Assembly: GCA_027886185.1 (NCBI GenBank)
Contig: WOAB01000476.1
Location: forward strand, 5,828,001-5,892,000
Origin: Rheum nobile
Taxonomy: Eukaryota > Streptophyta > Magnoliopsida > Caryophyllales > Polygonaceae
Length of the DNA: 64,000 nucleotides
Reading direction: 5' to 3'
Part shown: positions 23,162 through 33,450 of the stretch, one piece after another
Position numbering within the stretch: position 1 is the stretch's first letter
Layout of the letters: every line of letters starts with the position of its first letter
Notes under the pieces: generated by a model
The model's input: only the letters and a program-made list of their open reading frames with translations
Database searches by the model: none
What the model was told of the DNA's origin: nothing
Position numbers and translations under genes: made by a program

Positions 23162-24412
23162 AAATAGCATTACTACTAACAGTATATGCAACCTATTATA
23201 ACCTTTTTATATGAAGTTCACCTTTAAAATCCACAACAAAACCATTATGAACATAATAGCGCTGTATCTAGCAATATACAACATATTATAACAGCACTTC
23301 TTTTATCAAATAATTGATCAAAACTATTCCCAATATAAACAAGAAATCATCCCAAATTAATTAACAACAAACAATTGATAATTAATGAAAGTATGGAATG
23401 ATGAGCAAGAGCGAACCGCCACTTGCCTAAATCCGCAGAAGCTTAAGCAAAGCTTAGAGACAACGGGCTCCTGGATCTGAAACTGGAGCAAATCTTGGAT
23501 AATAAATCCCTAAGAAATGGCCCATAACAAGACCCTAAGTTAGATTCAATATACTTATATATGAATCTAAAAGAATACAAGAAGAAATCAAAGGAAACGA
23601 GAAAAGCCCAAAGCCAAACCACAAAACACACAACTCGGACACACATACCGCGATCGCGGCAGGTCGCGGTCGGTCGCGGTTTTCGTGCTGTGACAGTGGC
23701 TAGCTCGCGAGATAACAATGGAGAATTTCTTACCCAAACCGATTTGTTTGCCTTCGATTTGTCTATGGTTCGATCTCCCAACACCTCAAAGCTTCTCACA
23801 ACACTCAAGAGCACCTTTCTAACACTCAAAGGGATCTCGAATTCTCACCCAACAAAGCTCAAAACTTGCTCAACAATGGTGGACAAAAAAACAGAGGAAG
23901 AAAGAAGAGGATGAAGAAGAGCTTCTTAGCTCCGGGTTTCACCTCCTTTTATAGCCCAATCCGAGCTTCATCTGAGGGAACAAGGGAGGGGACAAGGGGA
24001 CAAGGCAAAGGAGCCACTTGGCCTGCCCAAAAACAGAGAAAACAGAGGCGCTACAGTAACCGCCACGCGAGGAAGACGACCGCCTCTGCAAAAAGGCATT
24101 ACCGCGATCGCGACCGATCGCGGTGAATCGCGGTTGATCGCGTCAGATCGCGGTGAGTCGCGGTTTTAAGCCGACTTCGTTAATTCTTATCCGAACTTGG
24201 TTTGGATTAAATTTCTTAACTCCGGGTTACATTAACGATACATTAACCCCGAATACACCTCAACTGTATTATATAATGCTCAGAAAATTTTACAGAGCTC
24301 AGACCCCTTTTGAGAAGGTCCGAGACTCACTGAATTAAATCCTCTAGCAAAACGGGCATAAGAAAAATTTAAAAATAATTCAAAATACCCTTAAAAATTA
24401 CGGGGTGTTACA
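21967..24412 (-). repeat. 3' LTR of element B
   Basis: On the coding strand it starts TGTAACACCCCGTAA and ends GGGGGTATTACA. It contains a (TA)n run at 23114-23159. The layout of its control region is described in the promoter entry for the 5' copy. Confidence 0.9.
22282..22390 (-). other. Conserved U5 block with MVGWCHP upstream frame and paired stems
   Basis: All four families share a block about 380-400 bp from the LTR 3' end. On the minus strand an ATG opens MVGWCHPFDSAH (B, C) or MVGW(C/Y)HPSHTAH (A, G). The same DNA contains complementary CCAACC/GGTTGG and the hairpin AGTCT-AATGAA-AGACT. Other copies start near 21230, 26851, 36350, 44291, 54686 and 57628. Confidence 0.55.
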
Positions 24413-24419
24413 TTACTAC

Positions 24420-24773
24420 CCCCTTATTTTAAGTTTCGACCCCGAAACTTGCATTATCAAGGCCGACAACAAGTAGGGAAAGTATCTAAGTACATCCGTC
24501 TCAGTCTCCCAAGTAACCTCTTCGGTTTCTAACTTGGAGCACAAAACTTGTACCAAAGGTACCACCTTGCTACGCAGTTGTCTCAAACTTCACCCTGAAT
24601 GGTAATCGAGACATCTGACAAACGCTTGGTTCAAACCAAATATTTATATTAGCAAGAATATTTACAACAAAAGTTTTACAACCTTGCTGCATTCTTAAAC
24701 TTACTAACACAACCATTCAAATCAAAAGACTGGGTAACACCCAAATCTACAACCTACAACAAAAGTAGAAGCT
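24420..24773 (-). pseudogene. Protease-chromodomain junction left by internal deletion in element B
   Basis: Just downstream of gag the frame decays through a remnant of the protease region (DLGVTQSF in place of the DSGATHSF of element A). It then jumps straight to the chromodomain end (SKVVPLVQVLCSKLETEEVT, then WETETDVLRYFP). The roughly 3.5 kb that encodes the enzymes in element A is gone. The polypurine tract and LTR border follow at 24413. Confidence 0.75.
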
Positions 24774-26099
24774 TTAAGCAAATGGAACATCAAGCCCATC
24801 CGCCTCACGTATCGCGTAAAGACGTTGACCTTGACTTCCAGAAGCTACTGGGGCCTTGCCCTTATTCTGTGCAGTTGTCTGCATCGAAGGACTTGGAGCC
24901 TCTACCGGTTTATACTCAGGCCGGTTACTCTGAATAGCAGACCCTTGCTGAAACTCAGATCTTCTTTGATTTTCCAGCCAACAGAACTTCTGCAAGTGTC
25001 CAAACTTTCCACAACCAAAGCATGTCTTCTTTTCCTTCTGACACATACTGTTCTTATGCCCAACGGCACCACAATTGTAACACCGAATCGGACTCTGGTC
25101 CTGACCCGATCGTTGTGTCAACCCTCCTTGAGTCAACTCTGTCCTTGCCTTGCTTGACTTAGCAAAGTTAGACGGTGGCGCAGGACGTTTAAATCCGCTC
25201 GCCTGAGATTGATCTTGCATTGACTTCTGGTGATTCCTCTTCTTGGTTGACTCCTCTAGAGTCACTTCCAGTTTGTAGGCTGCATCCACGTACTGCTCCA
25301 AAGTAGAACATCCGTGACGCACCATTAGTGGCTTAATGTCTGGACCCATCCACTCATGGAAGTGCCAGATCTTCTGCTCCTCGCTGGTTACATCCGACCC
25401 AGCGTATTGCAACAAATGATTGAACTTAGTCGCAAGCTCAGCGACTTTCAATCCCTCCGTCTCAGGATGCATAAACTCCTTGTGCTTCTCGTCCCTCATT
25501 GCTCGGGAAAAGAAACGGTCCATCATCTTCGTCTTAAACATAGCCCAATTCAAATCAACTCGATCAGCCAACCCATTGTTCTCCCACCATTCGCTAGCTT
25601 CTTCTTTTAACTGAAGAGAAGCGATCTGCACTTTCTCAGCTTCGGTGCAATCCACGTTGCGGAACAACCGCTCCATGTGGGAAAACCAATGAGCCGCTTT
25701 GACTGGTTCTCCTTTTCCATCATAATGGTCAGGTCTCAAAGAGTTAATGGTCTTCAACACTCGACCATAATCACCTCTATTCCTGACCGCCTCATCTCGG
25801 TGTACATAAACAGCTGGCTCCTCAAATCTAGGAACCACTAGGGGAATCGGCATAGCTTGTGCCTGTGGTGCGGCAGGTTGCCTAGCCTCGGCGAGTACTT
25901 GCATCATTATCTCCCGAATAGCTGTAACAACTGCTGCATTAAAAACTACTGGAGCGTTGGCCGTAGCTTGGCCATTGCCTCCCGGATTATTCCGTGACAT
26001 TGACTCGTGTTCTTCTACACGGTTCAGGTCATCCCTTATGATTGGCCTTGGATTGCTTGGCCCAGCACTAGCGCGTATGGTATTCCTTGTATTCACCAT
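24774..26099 (-). CDS. gag: Gag of element B, full length and uninterrupted
   Basis: About 441 residues start at MVNTRNT, the start shared with elements A and G; an in-frame Met five codons upstream is possible. A capsid-like retrotrans_gag domain covers roughly residues 100-230 (ALKTINSLRPDHYDGKGEP, ASLQLKEEASEWWENNG). Two zinc knuckles follow, CYNCGAVGHKNSMC and CFGCGKFGHLQKFC. Gag forms the particle and packages element RNA in the cytoplasm. The frame is open throughout, unlike the gag genes of A and G. It ends in a stop shortly after GQRLYAIREADG, before the protease. Confidence 0.9.
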   Translation of the reverse strand: MVNTRNTIRASAGPSNPRPIIRDDLNRVEEHESMSRNNPGGNGQATANAPVVFNAAVVTAIREIMMQVLAEARQPAAPQAQAMPIPLVVPRFEEPAVYVHRDEAVRNRGDYGRVLKTINSLRPDHYDGKGEPVKAAHWFSHMERLFRNVDCTEAEKVQIASLQLKEEASEWWENNGLADRVDLNWAMFKTKMMDRFFSRAMRDEKHKEFMHPETEGLKVAELATKFNHLLQYAGSDVTSEEQKIWHFHEWMGPDIKPLMVRHGCSTLEQYVDAAYKLEVTLEESTKKRNHQKSMQDQSQASGFKRPAPPSNFAKSSKARTELTQGGLTQRSGQDQSPIRCYNCGAVGHKNSMCQKEKKTCFGCGKFGHLQKFCWLENQRRSEFQQGSAIQSNRPEYKPVEAPSPSMQTTAQNKGKAPVASGSQGQRLYAIREADGLDVPFA

Positions 26100-26190
26100 C
26101 TGTTTACCGATCAAATCCCAAGTATTAATATCTTTTCCATAATACTTATCATGATAAAGTCACTTGGAATAGATCAACTTGGTAACGTTC

Positions 26191-26306
26191 CTAGATGAAC
26201 ACCAAACTGGAATACTTAGGTTCTACAACCTCAAGTCCTGACAAGAGAACTGAAAACTCAAGTCTAACTGGAGATGGCAAAACCACCTCGACTTCTTCCG
26301 AGTCCT
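26191..26306 (-). pseudogene. ORF0 remnant upstream of gag in element B
   Basis: After a splice-acceptor-like TTCTCTTCAG (ends near 26308) the frame reads KDSEEVEVVLPSPVRLEF. This matches RDSEEAEVALPSLDRLEF in element C. The acidic repeat part seen in A and C is missing, and the frame ends at 26191. Confidence 0.6.
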
Positions 26307-26462
26307 TCTGAAGAGAACATAATGTACCCCTAACTACGGGTGACAAACAGAGAATCTTAGTCTTTCTAGACACAGAAGCAAACTTTCGTATCAGACTGTA
26401 GAAGGCACGACTATGAACGGCTTTTTATTTGAAAAAATTCAGAGCTCTTGGAAAACATTTTA

Positions 26463-26474
26463 GCTCTGATACCA
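26463..26474 (-). other. Primer-binding site of element B (initiator-Met tRNA)
   Basis: TGGTATCAGAGC on the minus strand, four bases inside the 5' LTR border, complements the 3' end of plant initiator-Met tRNA. Confidence 0.9.
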
Positions 26475-27630
26475 TTTCTGTAACACCCCCAAATTTAACC
26501 CCATTTGAAAGCGTTACTACCGATGACCCCGGACGTAAACCCCGAAGTCACCCCAGGCTTTTCCGACGTCATAACTGACTTAAAACATAGTTACAATACT
26601 AAAATCATAACTTTTATTAAACCACATGGTCGCGGAATTACACGATTCCTAAAACGACCCAATTAATCAGAAATACAACAGCGAAAGTCTTTAACAAAAT
26701 ACAAAATAGCACAGCGGAAATCTTTTAAATACAAAGCGACAAAACAACTTGTCGAAAACAAGACACCGTTCATCTTCATAGTCGTTCTAGCCTTCTTAGA
26801 TCTACAACATACCTGATGTGCCGAATCGAACGGATGACACCAGCCAACCATGCAAGGAATATAACGGTTGGTCAGTCTAATGAAAGACTACGCAAGGGTA
26901 CAAAGCAGAGTGGTTCGAAGCAGTCGTATCAGGTTAGACTCATCGTTCCTCGAATAATAACCGAGTACGCTAGTCAACCATCATACTCCTACTAGAATAT
27001 ATAAAACAACATGAACAAGAGAAGATTCTGGAGACCGAGTCTCACAGCAATCAATCCCAAAAGAAGACTCCAAATGAAATGAGCCTTAAAGGAAACAATG
27101 ACAACTGTTGGGAAACTTAATTTATAATATACACACAATCACAGAATCACAGTATCGCATTCGAGCGATCTACAACTAAGACGAGCTTTCCTAGCTGCAC
27201 TAGCGCCTAGCTGCAATACTCGCCAAACATTTTAAATAAGTGCTTACTCATACGGCACTTTATATTAAGGTCAAGGCATTTTCATTATGTGCATACTCAT
27301 GGCACGTATCTTATTAAATGTTAACACACACACACACACATCACGTTACAAACTTTTATGATCTGCTCGTCCCGAGATGAGAGATCCTTGGGAATACTCC
27401 CTAGATTTGTGACACTAGCTAAGTGCACCACCTCTATACCCGAGTATAGAGGCTAGTCATGACTCACCAATGGTATTAGGGTCTCAATGCCCTTTTCTCC
27501 ATTTAATTATCAAGAAACGACTGGACCTCCATCCATCGTCCCTACGAATACTCGTGCTAACTAAATAGTTCAACACAGTCAACATCATATCAAATCAAAG
27601 CCATCAAGGCCAACATCATAGATCTAACAA

Positions 27631-27679
<49 letters not shown>

Positions 27680-28164
27680 AAATAGCATTACTACTAACAG
27701 TATATGCAACCTATTATAACCTTTTTATATGAAGTTCACCTTTAAAATCCACAACAAAACCATTATGAACATAATAGCGCTGTATCTAGCAATATACAAC
27801 CTATTATAACAGCACTTCTTTTATCAAATAATTGATCAAAACTATTCCCAATATAAACAAGAAATCATCCCAAATTAATTAACAACAAACAATTGATAAT
27901 TAATGAAAGTATGGAATGATGAGCAAGAGCGAACCGCCACTTGCCTAAATCCGCAGAAGCTTAAGCAAAGCTTAGAGACAACGGGCTCCTGGATCTGAAA
28001 CTGGAGCAAATCTTGGATAATAAATCCCTAAGAAATGGCCCATAACAAGACCCTAAGTTAGATTCAATATACTTATATATGAATCTAAAAGAATACAAGA
28101 AGAAATCAAAGGAAACGAGCAAAGCCCAAAGCCAAACCACAAAACACACAACTCGGACACACAT

Positions 28165-28683
28165 ACCGCGATCGCGGCAGGTCGCGGTCGGTCGCGGTTT
28201 TCGTGCTGTGACAGTGGCTAGCTCGCGAGATAACAATGGAGAATTTCTTACCCAAACCGATTTGTTTGCCTTCGATTTGTCTATGGTTCGATCTCCCAAC
28301 ACCTCAAAGCTTCTCACAACACTCAAGAGCACCTTTCTAACACTCAAAGGGATCTCGAATTCTCACCCAACAAAGCTCAAAACTTGCTCAACAATGGTGG
28401 ACAGAAAAACAGAGGAAGAAAGAAGAGGATGAAGAAGAGCTTCTTAGCTCCGGGTTTCACCTCCTTTTATAGCCCAATCCGAGCTTCATCTGAGGGAACA
28501 AGGGAGGGGACAAGGGGACAAGGCAAAGGAGCCACTTGGCCTGCCCAAAAACAGAGAAAACAGAGGCGCTACAGTAACCGCCACGCGAGGAAGACGACCG
28601 CCTCTGCAAAAAGGCATTACCGCGATCGCGGCCGATTGCGGTGAATCGCGTCAGATCGCGTCAGATCGCGGTGAGTCGCGGTT
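28165..28683 (-). promoter_or_regulatory. LTR promoter module of element B: CG array, TATA box, leader, splice donor, CG array
   Basis: Read on the minus strand: a CG-rich array of TCGCGGT/ATCGCGGT-like units (28683-28618); TATAAAAGG (28471-28463); an ATG-free leader of about 190 nt; a donor TTTGG/GTAAG with GT at 28251-28250; then a second array of GCGGT/CGCGACC units (28200-28165). The same order occurs in the 3' LTR (24165-24100, 23953-23945, 23733-23732, 23680-23647) and in elements A, C and G. The TATA box and donor are sequence matches; promoter and splicing activity are inferred. Confidence 0.65.
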
Positions 28684-29448
28684 TTAAGCCGACTTCGTTA
28701 ATTCTTATCCGAACTTGGTTTGGATTAAATTTCTTAACTCCGGGTTAACTATATTCGTACATTAACGATACATTAACCCCGAAAACACCTCAATTGTATT
28801 ATATAATGCTCGGAAAATTTTACAGAGCTCAGACCCCTTTTGAGAAGGTCCGAGACTCACTGAATTAAATCCGTCTAGCAAAACGGGCATAAGAAAAATT
28901 TAAAAATAATTCAAAATACCCTTAAAAATTACGGGGTGTTACATAATTCACATCAAAGCCACCGGGGCCAAACACAAATAAAACAGCGTTGTTCTAACAA
29001 TATACAACCTATCGTAATATCCGTATTTATTCATATATATATATATATCTATAATAGCATTGTTCTAACAATATACAACCTATTATAATATCTCTTTTAA
29101 AATCACATACAGTTATCAAAACTGTTCCCAGACGAAAACAACAATTCATCCCAAATTAATTAAAAATTAAAAATTGATAATCAATATAAATATGGAATGA
29201 TAAGCAAGAGGGAACCGCCACTTGCCTTAGATTTAGATGAAGCTCAACGAAGCTCGAGATGACGGATTTCCGGGTCCGAAACGAGAAAGAACCTGGATTA
29301 TGGTTTCCTACGGAACGACCCATAACGAAACCCTAAGTTAGATTCGACAATAAATAGTACGAATCTAAAGAAAAATGAACGAAATCGAAGGAACAAAAGT
29401 CTCAAACGAGATCACAACGCCCAAGCCACCACCACACTCGCCCAGGCC

Positions 29449-29949
29449 CACCGCGGGTGCGGTGGCCTTGACCGCGGGTGCGGCGAGGCTACAGATGCGA
29501 GACGCCGACAGCGAAAACTCACCGGGGAAGACGATGGGGCTCGACTTGGGTTGGTTTCGACTTCCAAACTCCTTGTGTCACTAACCACCACCTTGAGGGC
29601 ACCTCTTCCTCCTATGGCAACTCCGACGACGACCTTGAAGAACTCCGGCGATGCTTGCAACTCCGGCGACAATGACAGTGAAAGAAAGAGAGATTTGAGG
29701 GAGAGAGAGAGTGGAATGGCCTCCTCCTCTTAGCCCCCTCCTTTTATAGGCCATCAAGGAGCCAGAAGGAGTCCAACTGCCCCCCTCTCCCACCGCCTCA
29801 CCAGGGACAAGATCGGCAAGCAGCTCAGACGAGTTCGGCGGAGCAGAGAAGCCATCATCACGGCGCGGGTGTGGTGGGTCTCACCGCGGGGTGCGGTGGA
29901 GACCAGTTCATGACCGCGGGGTGCAGTGGGTATGACCGCGGGTGCGGTC
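29449..29949 (-). promoter_or_regulatory. LTR promoter module of element A (3' LTR copy)
   Basis: On the minus strand: CG array of CCGCACCCGCGGT-type units (29949-29860), TATAAAAGG (29748-29740), ATG-free leader, donor CCCCG/GTGAGT at 29522-29521, then a second CG array (29485-29449). The 5' LTR copy has the same parts at 38096-38007, 37895-37887 and 37634-37598. Confidence 0.65.
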
Positions 29950-30336
29950 AAGGCAAATTTTGTGCCTTTTGCCCATTTTTGACCGAGAATCCCACTTTTG
30001 ACCGGGAAGAATTACAGTATGGGTTTTAACCCCGGGTTAAATATATTCGTACCCAAACAATTATTCTAAACCCCAAAATACGTCGAATGTATTTTATTCC
30101 ACTCAAGGAATTATTACGGAGATCAAGTATTTAACAGAAAGTCTGAACTTCTCTGAAAATAATTCGACTACAATACGAGTGTTTGGAAAACTTACCAAAA
30201 TACTCTTTACTAAAATGAGGGGTATTACATCACGTTTCCCTTACAAAAAAGTTTCGACCCCGAAACTTGTCCGAATAAACCAAAGAAAAGCGAGGCGTTA
30301 CAACACTACCCCCTTAAAAAGGTTTCGACCCCAAAA

Positions 30337-33300
30337 CTAGGCCGAAAATAGCTCGGGAAAACGTCTAAGCATATCCGCCTCCGTTTCCCATGTTTCCCAA
30401 GTAACTTCTTCAGTTCCTGACTTGGACCACAAAATCCGTAACAATGGTACCACCTTGTTCCGTAACTGCTTCTCACGGCTTTCGAGAATACGCACCGGTA
30501 TCTCCTCGTAGGTACCATTTTTCTGAATCTCGATGTCATCATAACTCAGCACATGAGACTCATCTGGCACGTACTTCCTCAACAAAGATATGTGGAACAC
30601 GTTATGCACTGGATGTGCCGATGGCGGCAATGCCAAACGATACGCTAGAGACCCCACTCTATCAAGGATCTCAAACGGTCCCACGTAGCGAGGGTTAAGC
30701 TTCCCACGCTTACCAAACCTAAACACACCTTTGGATGGCGACACTTTGACAAACACTTTGTCACCAACCTCAAACTCAACATTTTTGCGCTTCAGATCTG
30801 CATAAGACTTTTGTCGACTCTGAGCTGTCAACATCCTTTGTCTTATCAAAGCAATGTCCGAGGCAGTCCTTTCGACTAACTCCGGTTCGAGCAGAACCTT
30901 GTCGGCATTTTCATCCCAACAAATCGGAGATCTGCACCTTCGACCGTACAAAGCCTCGAATGGAGCCATCTTTATGGTAGCATGCCAACTGTTGTTGTAT
31001 GTGAACTCAATCAGACTCAGGCTGTTCTCTCAGCTAGTCGGACGATCGAGTGTACAAGCTCTTAGCATATCTTCCAAGGTTTGGATGGTCCTCTCAGACT
31101 GTCCATCCATCTGAGGATGAAACGCAGTGCTGAATCTCAACTCGGTTCCCATGGCCTTATGTAGTTCTTTCCAGAATCTTGACATGAGTCGGCCATCATG
31201 ATCCGATACAATGGTCTTTGGAGTACCATGCAAACGGATGATCTCGTGTAAAAACACTTATGATAACTTCTGGGTTTCCCATGTTGACTTGATAGCCACG
31301 AAATGAGCACTCTTCGTGAGCCTGTCAATGATTACCCATATAGCATCTTTCTGGCTTTGAGTCTTTGGCAGCCTAGTGACGAAATCCATAGCAATATCTT
31401 CCCATTTCCATTCTGGCACTGGAAGAGGTAGCAACTCACCACCTGGTCTACGATGTTCTATCTTGACCGTCTGACAAGTCAAGCATTTTGCCACAAACTC
31501 TGCTATATCCCACTTCATGTTGGGACACCAGAACTTCTTCCCGAGGTCCTTGTACATCTTGCTAGAGCCTGGATGTACAGAATAAGCTGATGAATGGGCC
31601 TCCTTCATCACCAACTGGCGAAGACCATCAACGTCAGGCACATAGATCCGGTTCTGAAACCAGAGTGATCCATCTTCCTGAATCACGAAATCGGGAGCTT
31701 TCCCGTCCATCACTTCACTGCTTAGCTTCACCAAGACTACATCATCAACTTGTCTCTCCTTGATTTGATCAAGTAGCGTAGCCTGAATCTCCAGCATACT
31801 CAGATATCCGCTACGCTGATCGTACAAGACTTCAATGTCGCACAACCCTTGGTTTAGCTTGGTCTGAGCAGTGAGTAAAGCCACTACAGTCTCGTGCGGC
31901 GTCTTCCGACTCAATGCATCGGCTACTACATTAGCCTTGCCCGGATGATACAACAATTCGATGTTGTAGTCTTTGAGTAACTCTAACCAGCGACGTTGTC
32001 TCATATTTAGCTCCTTCTGAGTGAATATATATTTGAGACTCTTGTGATTGGTGAAGACTTGACACCTTACACCATAGAGATAGTGTCTCTAAATCTTCAG
32101 TGCAAAAACTACAACTGCTAGTTCTAGGTCATGCATCAGATAGTTTGCCTCATAAGTCTTCAATTGTCGGGATGCGTATGCAATAACCTTGCCTTTCTGC
32201 ATCAGCACACATCCCAAACCACTCTTCGAAGCATCACTATAGACCACATAACCATCATCCCCTTCTGGTAGCGCTAACACTGGTGCGGAGGTCAGACATT
32301 GCTTCAACTTCTGAAAACTGGCCTCACACTTGTCATCCCAGACAAACTTCTTATGGACTTTGCGGAGCATACCGGTCATAGGTAGAGTGATCTTAGAGAA
32401 TCCCTCTATGAACCGTCTATAATAACCAGCGAGTCCTAGAAAACTGCGCACCTCCTTCATATTCTGAGGCCGCTTCCAATTGGCTACGGCTTCAATCTTC
32501 TGGGGATCAACCATAACCCCATTCTCATTAATCACATGGCCTAAGAAAGCCACTTCCTTGATCCAAAAGTCACACTTAGACAACTTTGCGTACAACTAAT
32601 TTTGTCTAAGGACTGACAAGGTAATCCGAAGGTGTTCCTCATGAGCTTCCACGCTCGGGGAATAGATCAAAATGTCATCGATGAAGACCACCACGAACTT
32701 ATCCAAGCACTGGTGAAAACATCGATGCATGAGATCCATAAAGACCGCTGGAGCATTAGTAAGTCCAAATGGCATGACTACGAACTCGTAGTGACCATAT
32801 CTCGTCCGAAACGCAGTCCTCAGAATATCCTCCTCACGAATCCTGAGCTGATGGTAACCAGACCTCAGATCGATTTTGGAAAAGACCTTTGCTCCCTGCA
32901 GTTGATCCAATAGATCATCAATCCTCGGCAACGGATACTTATTCTTGATCGTGACCTTATTCAACTCACGATAGTCGATACAAAGTTGAAACGATCCATC
33001 CTTCTTCTTGACGAACAAGACCGGAGCACCCCAAGGCGATGCACTCGGCCTTATATAACCCTTCTCAAGAAGATCTTCGAGTTGCTTCTTCAACTCTTGC
33101 ATCTCGGGAGGAGCCATCCGGTACGATGCCTTAGAGATCGGCACAGTACCAAGCTCGAGATCAATAGTAAATTCTACGTCACGATGCAGGGCTAAACCAG
33201 GAATCTCCTCCGGAAAGACATCCGAAAATTCACAAACAACCGGAATATCAGGAATTGAAGGTTTATCTTTCTTGGGCTCGTCTAGATAGCACAGGTACCC

Positions 33301-33450
33301 GACAAAACCTTGTCGAAGTAGCTTAAACACAGCCATCGCATTGATAAGCCTGCCATTATCAGTGTCATTCCGACCCTTAAACTTGCATAGATACTGGCTC
33401 CCAGATGACACCATCACAGTCCTTGAGCTAAAATCGATTACTCGCCCCAT
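30337..33450 (-). pseudogene. pol: Pol of element A: RT, RNase H, integrase and chromodomain, with multiple stops
   Basis: Blocks on the minus strand are: RT 33450-32596 (LRSGYHQLRIREED, MPFGLTNAPAVFMD, catalytic FIDD in VVVFIDDILIYS); RT end and RNase H to 32089 (YVVYSDASKSGLGCVL); integrase zinc and core 32004-31030 (HHCC with CLTCQ; Asp in MDFVTRL, Asp in VSDHDGR, Glu in GQSERTIQTLEDML); integrase end and chromodomain 30969-30337 (VGPFEILDRVGSLAYRL, EEVTWETWETE). In-frame stops separate the blocks near 32595, 32090, 31258 and 31028, and the protease-RT border near 33440 is frameshifted. Compared with element C, one stop is a Trp TGG changed to TAG. The chromodomain end and TGGTATCA primer place it in the Tekay/Del clade. 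It is not functional. Confidence 0.9.

Larger units (their letters stand above)
21967..28943 (-). mobile_element. Element B: young gag-only Tekay-type retroelement (TR-GAG-like)
   Basis: Target duplication TAATT lies at 21962-21966 and 28944-28948. LTRs are 21967-24412 (3') and 26479-28943 (5'), each about 2.45 kb and nearly identical by eye, differing mainly in microsatellite length and a few sites. This points to recent insertion. The primer site TGGTATCAGAGC is at 26463-26474. The internal region (24413-26478, about 2.07 kb) carries gag and a fusion of protease and chromodomain remnants; RT, RNase H and integrase are missing. It must have moved using proteins from another element. Confidence 0.92.
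20828..30229 (-). repeat. 3' LTR of element A (split by element B)
   Basis: Its two halves, 20828-21966 and 28949-30229, match 35950-37081 and 37082-38377 respectively. The join is at the TAATT target of element B. Confidence 0.9.

Noticed and set aside
23443..23829. 128-codon frame on the minus strand in both element B LTRs (also 27961-28347)
   Set aside because: It has no ATG start (TTG only), spans the putative splice donor and the CG array, and has no recognisable domain. It is a by-product of leader sequence.
23870..24126. Plus-strand Arg/Lys-rich frames in the LTRs of B
   Set aside because: They lie antisense to the TATA and leader region and owe their composition to the CG arrays.
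23647..24165. CG-rich repeats as a CRISPR-like or satellite array
   Set aside because: Units are short, variable and few, sit at fixed places inside LTRs, and this is nuclear plant DNA.
33428..33450. Programmed frameshift between protease and RT of element A
   Set aside because: The overlap contains no recognisable slippery site, and the rest of pol has ordinary stops, so plain mutation is the simpler explanation.
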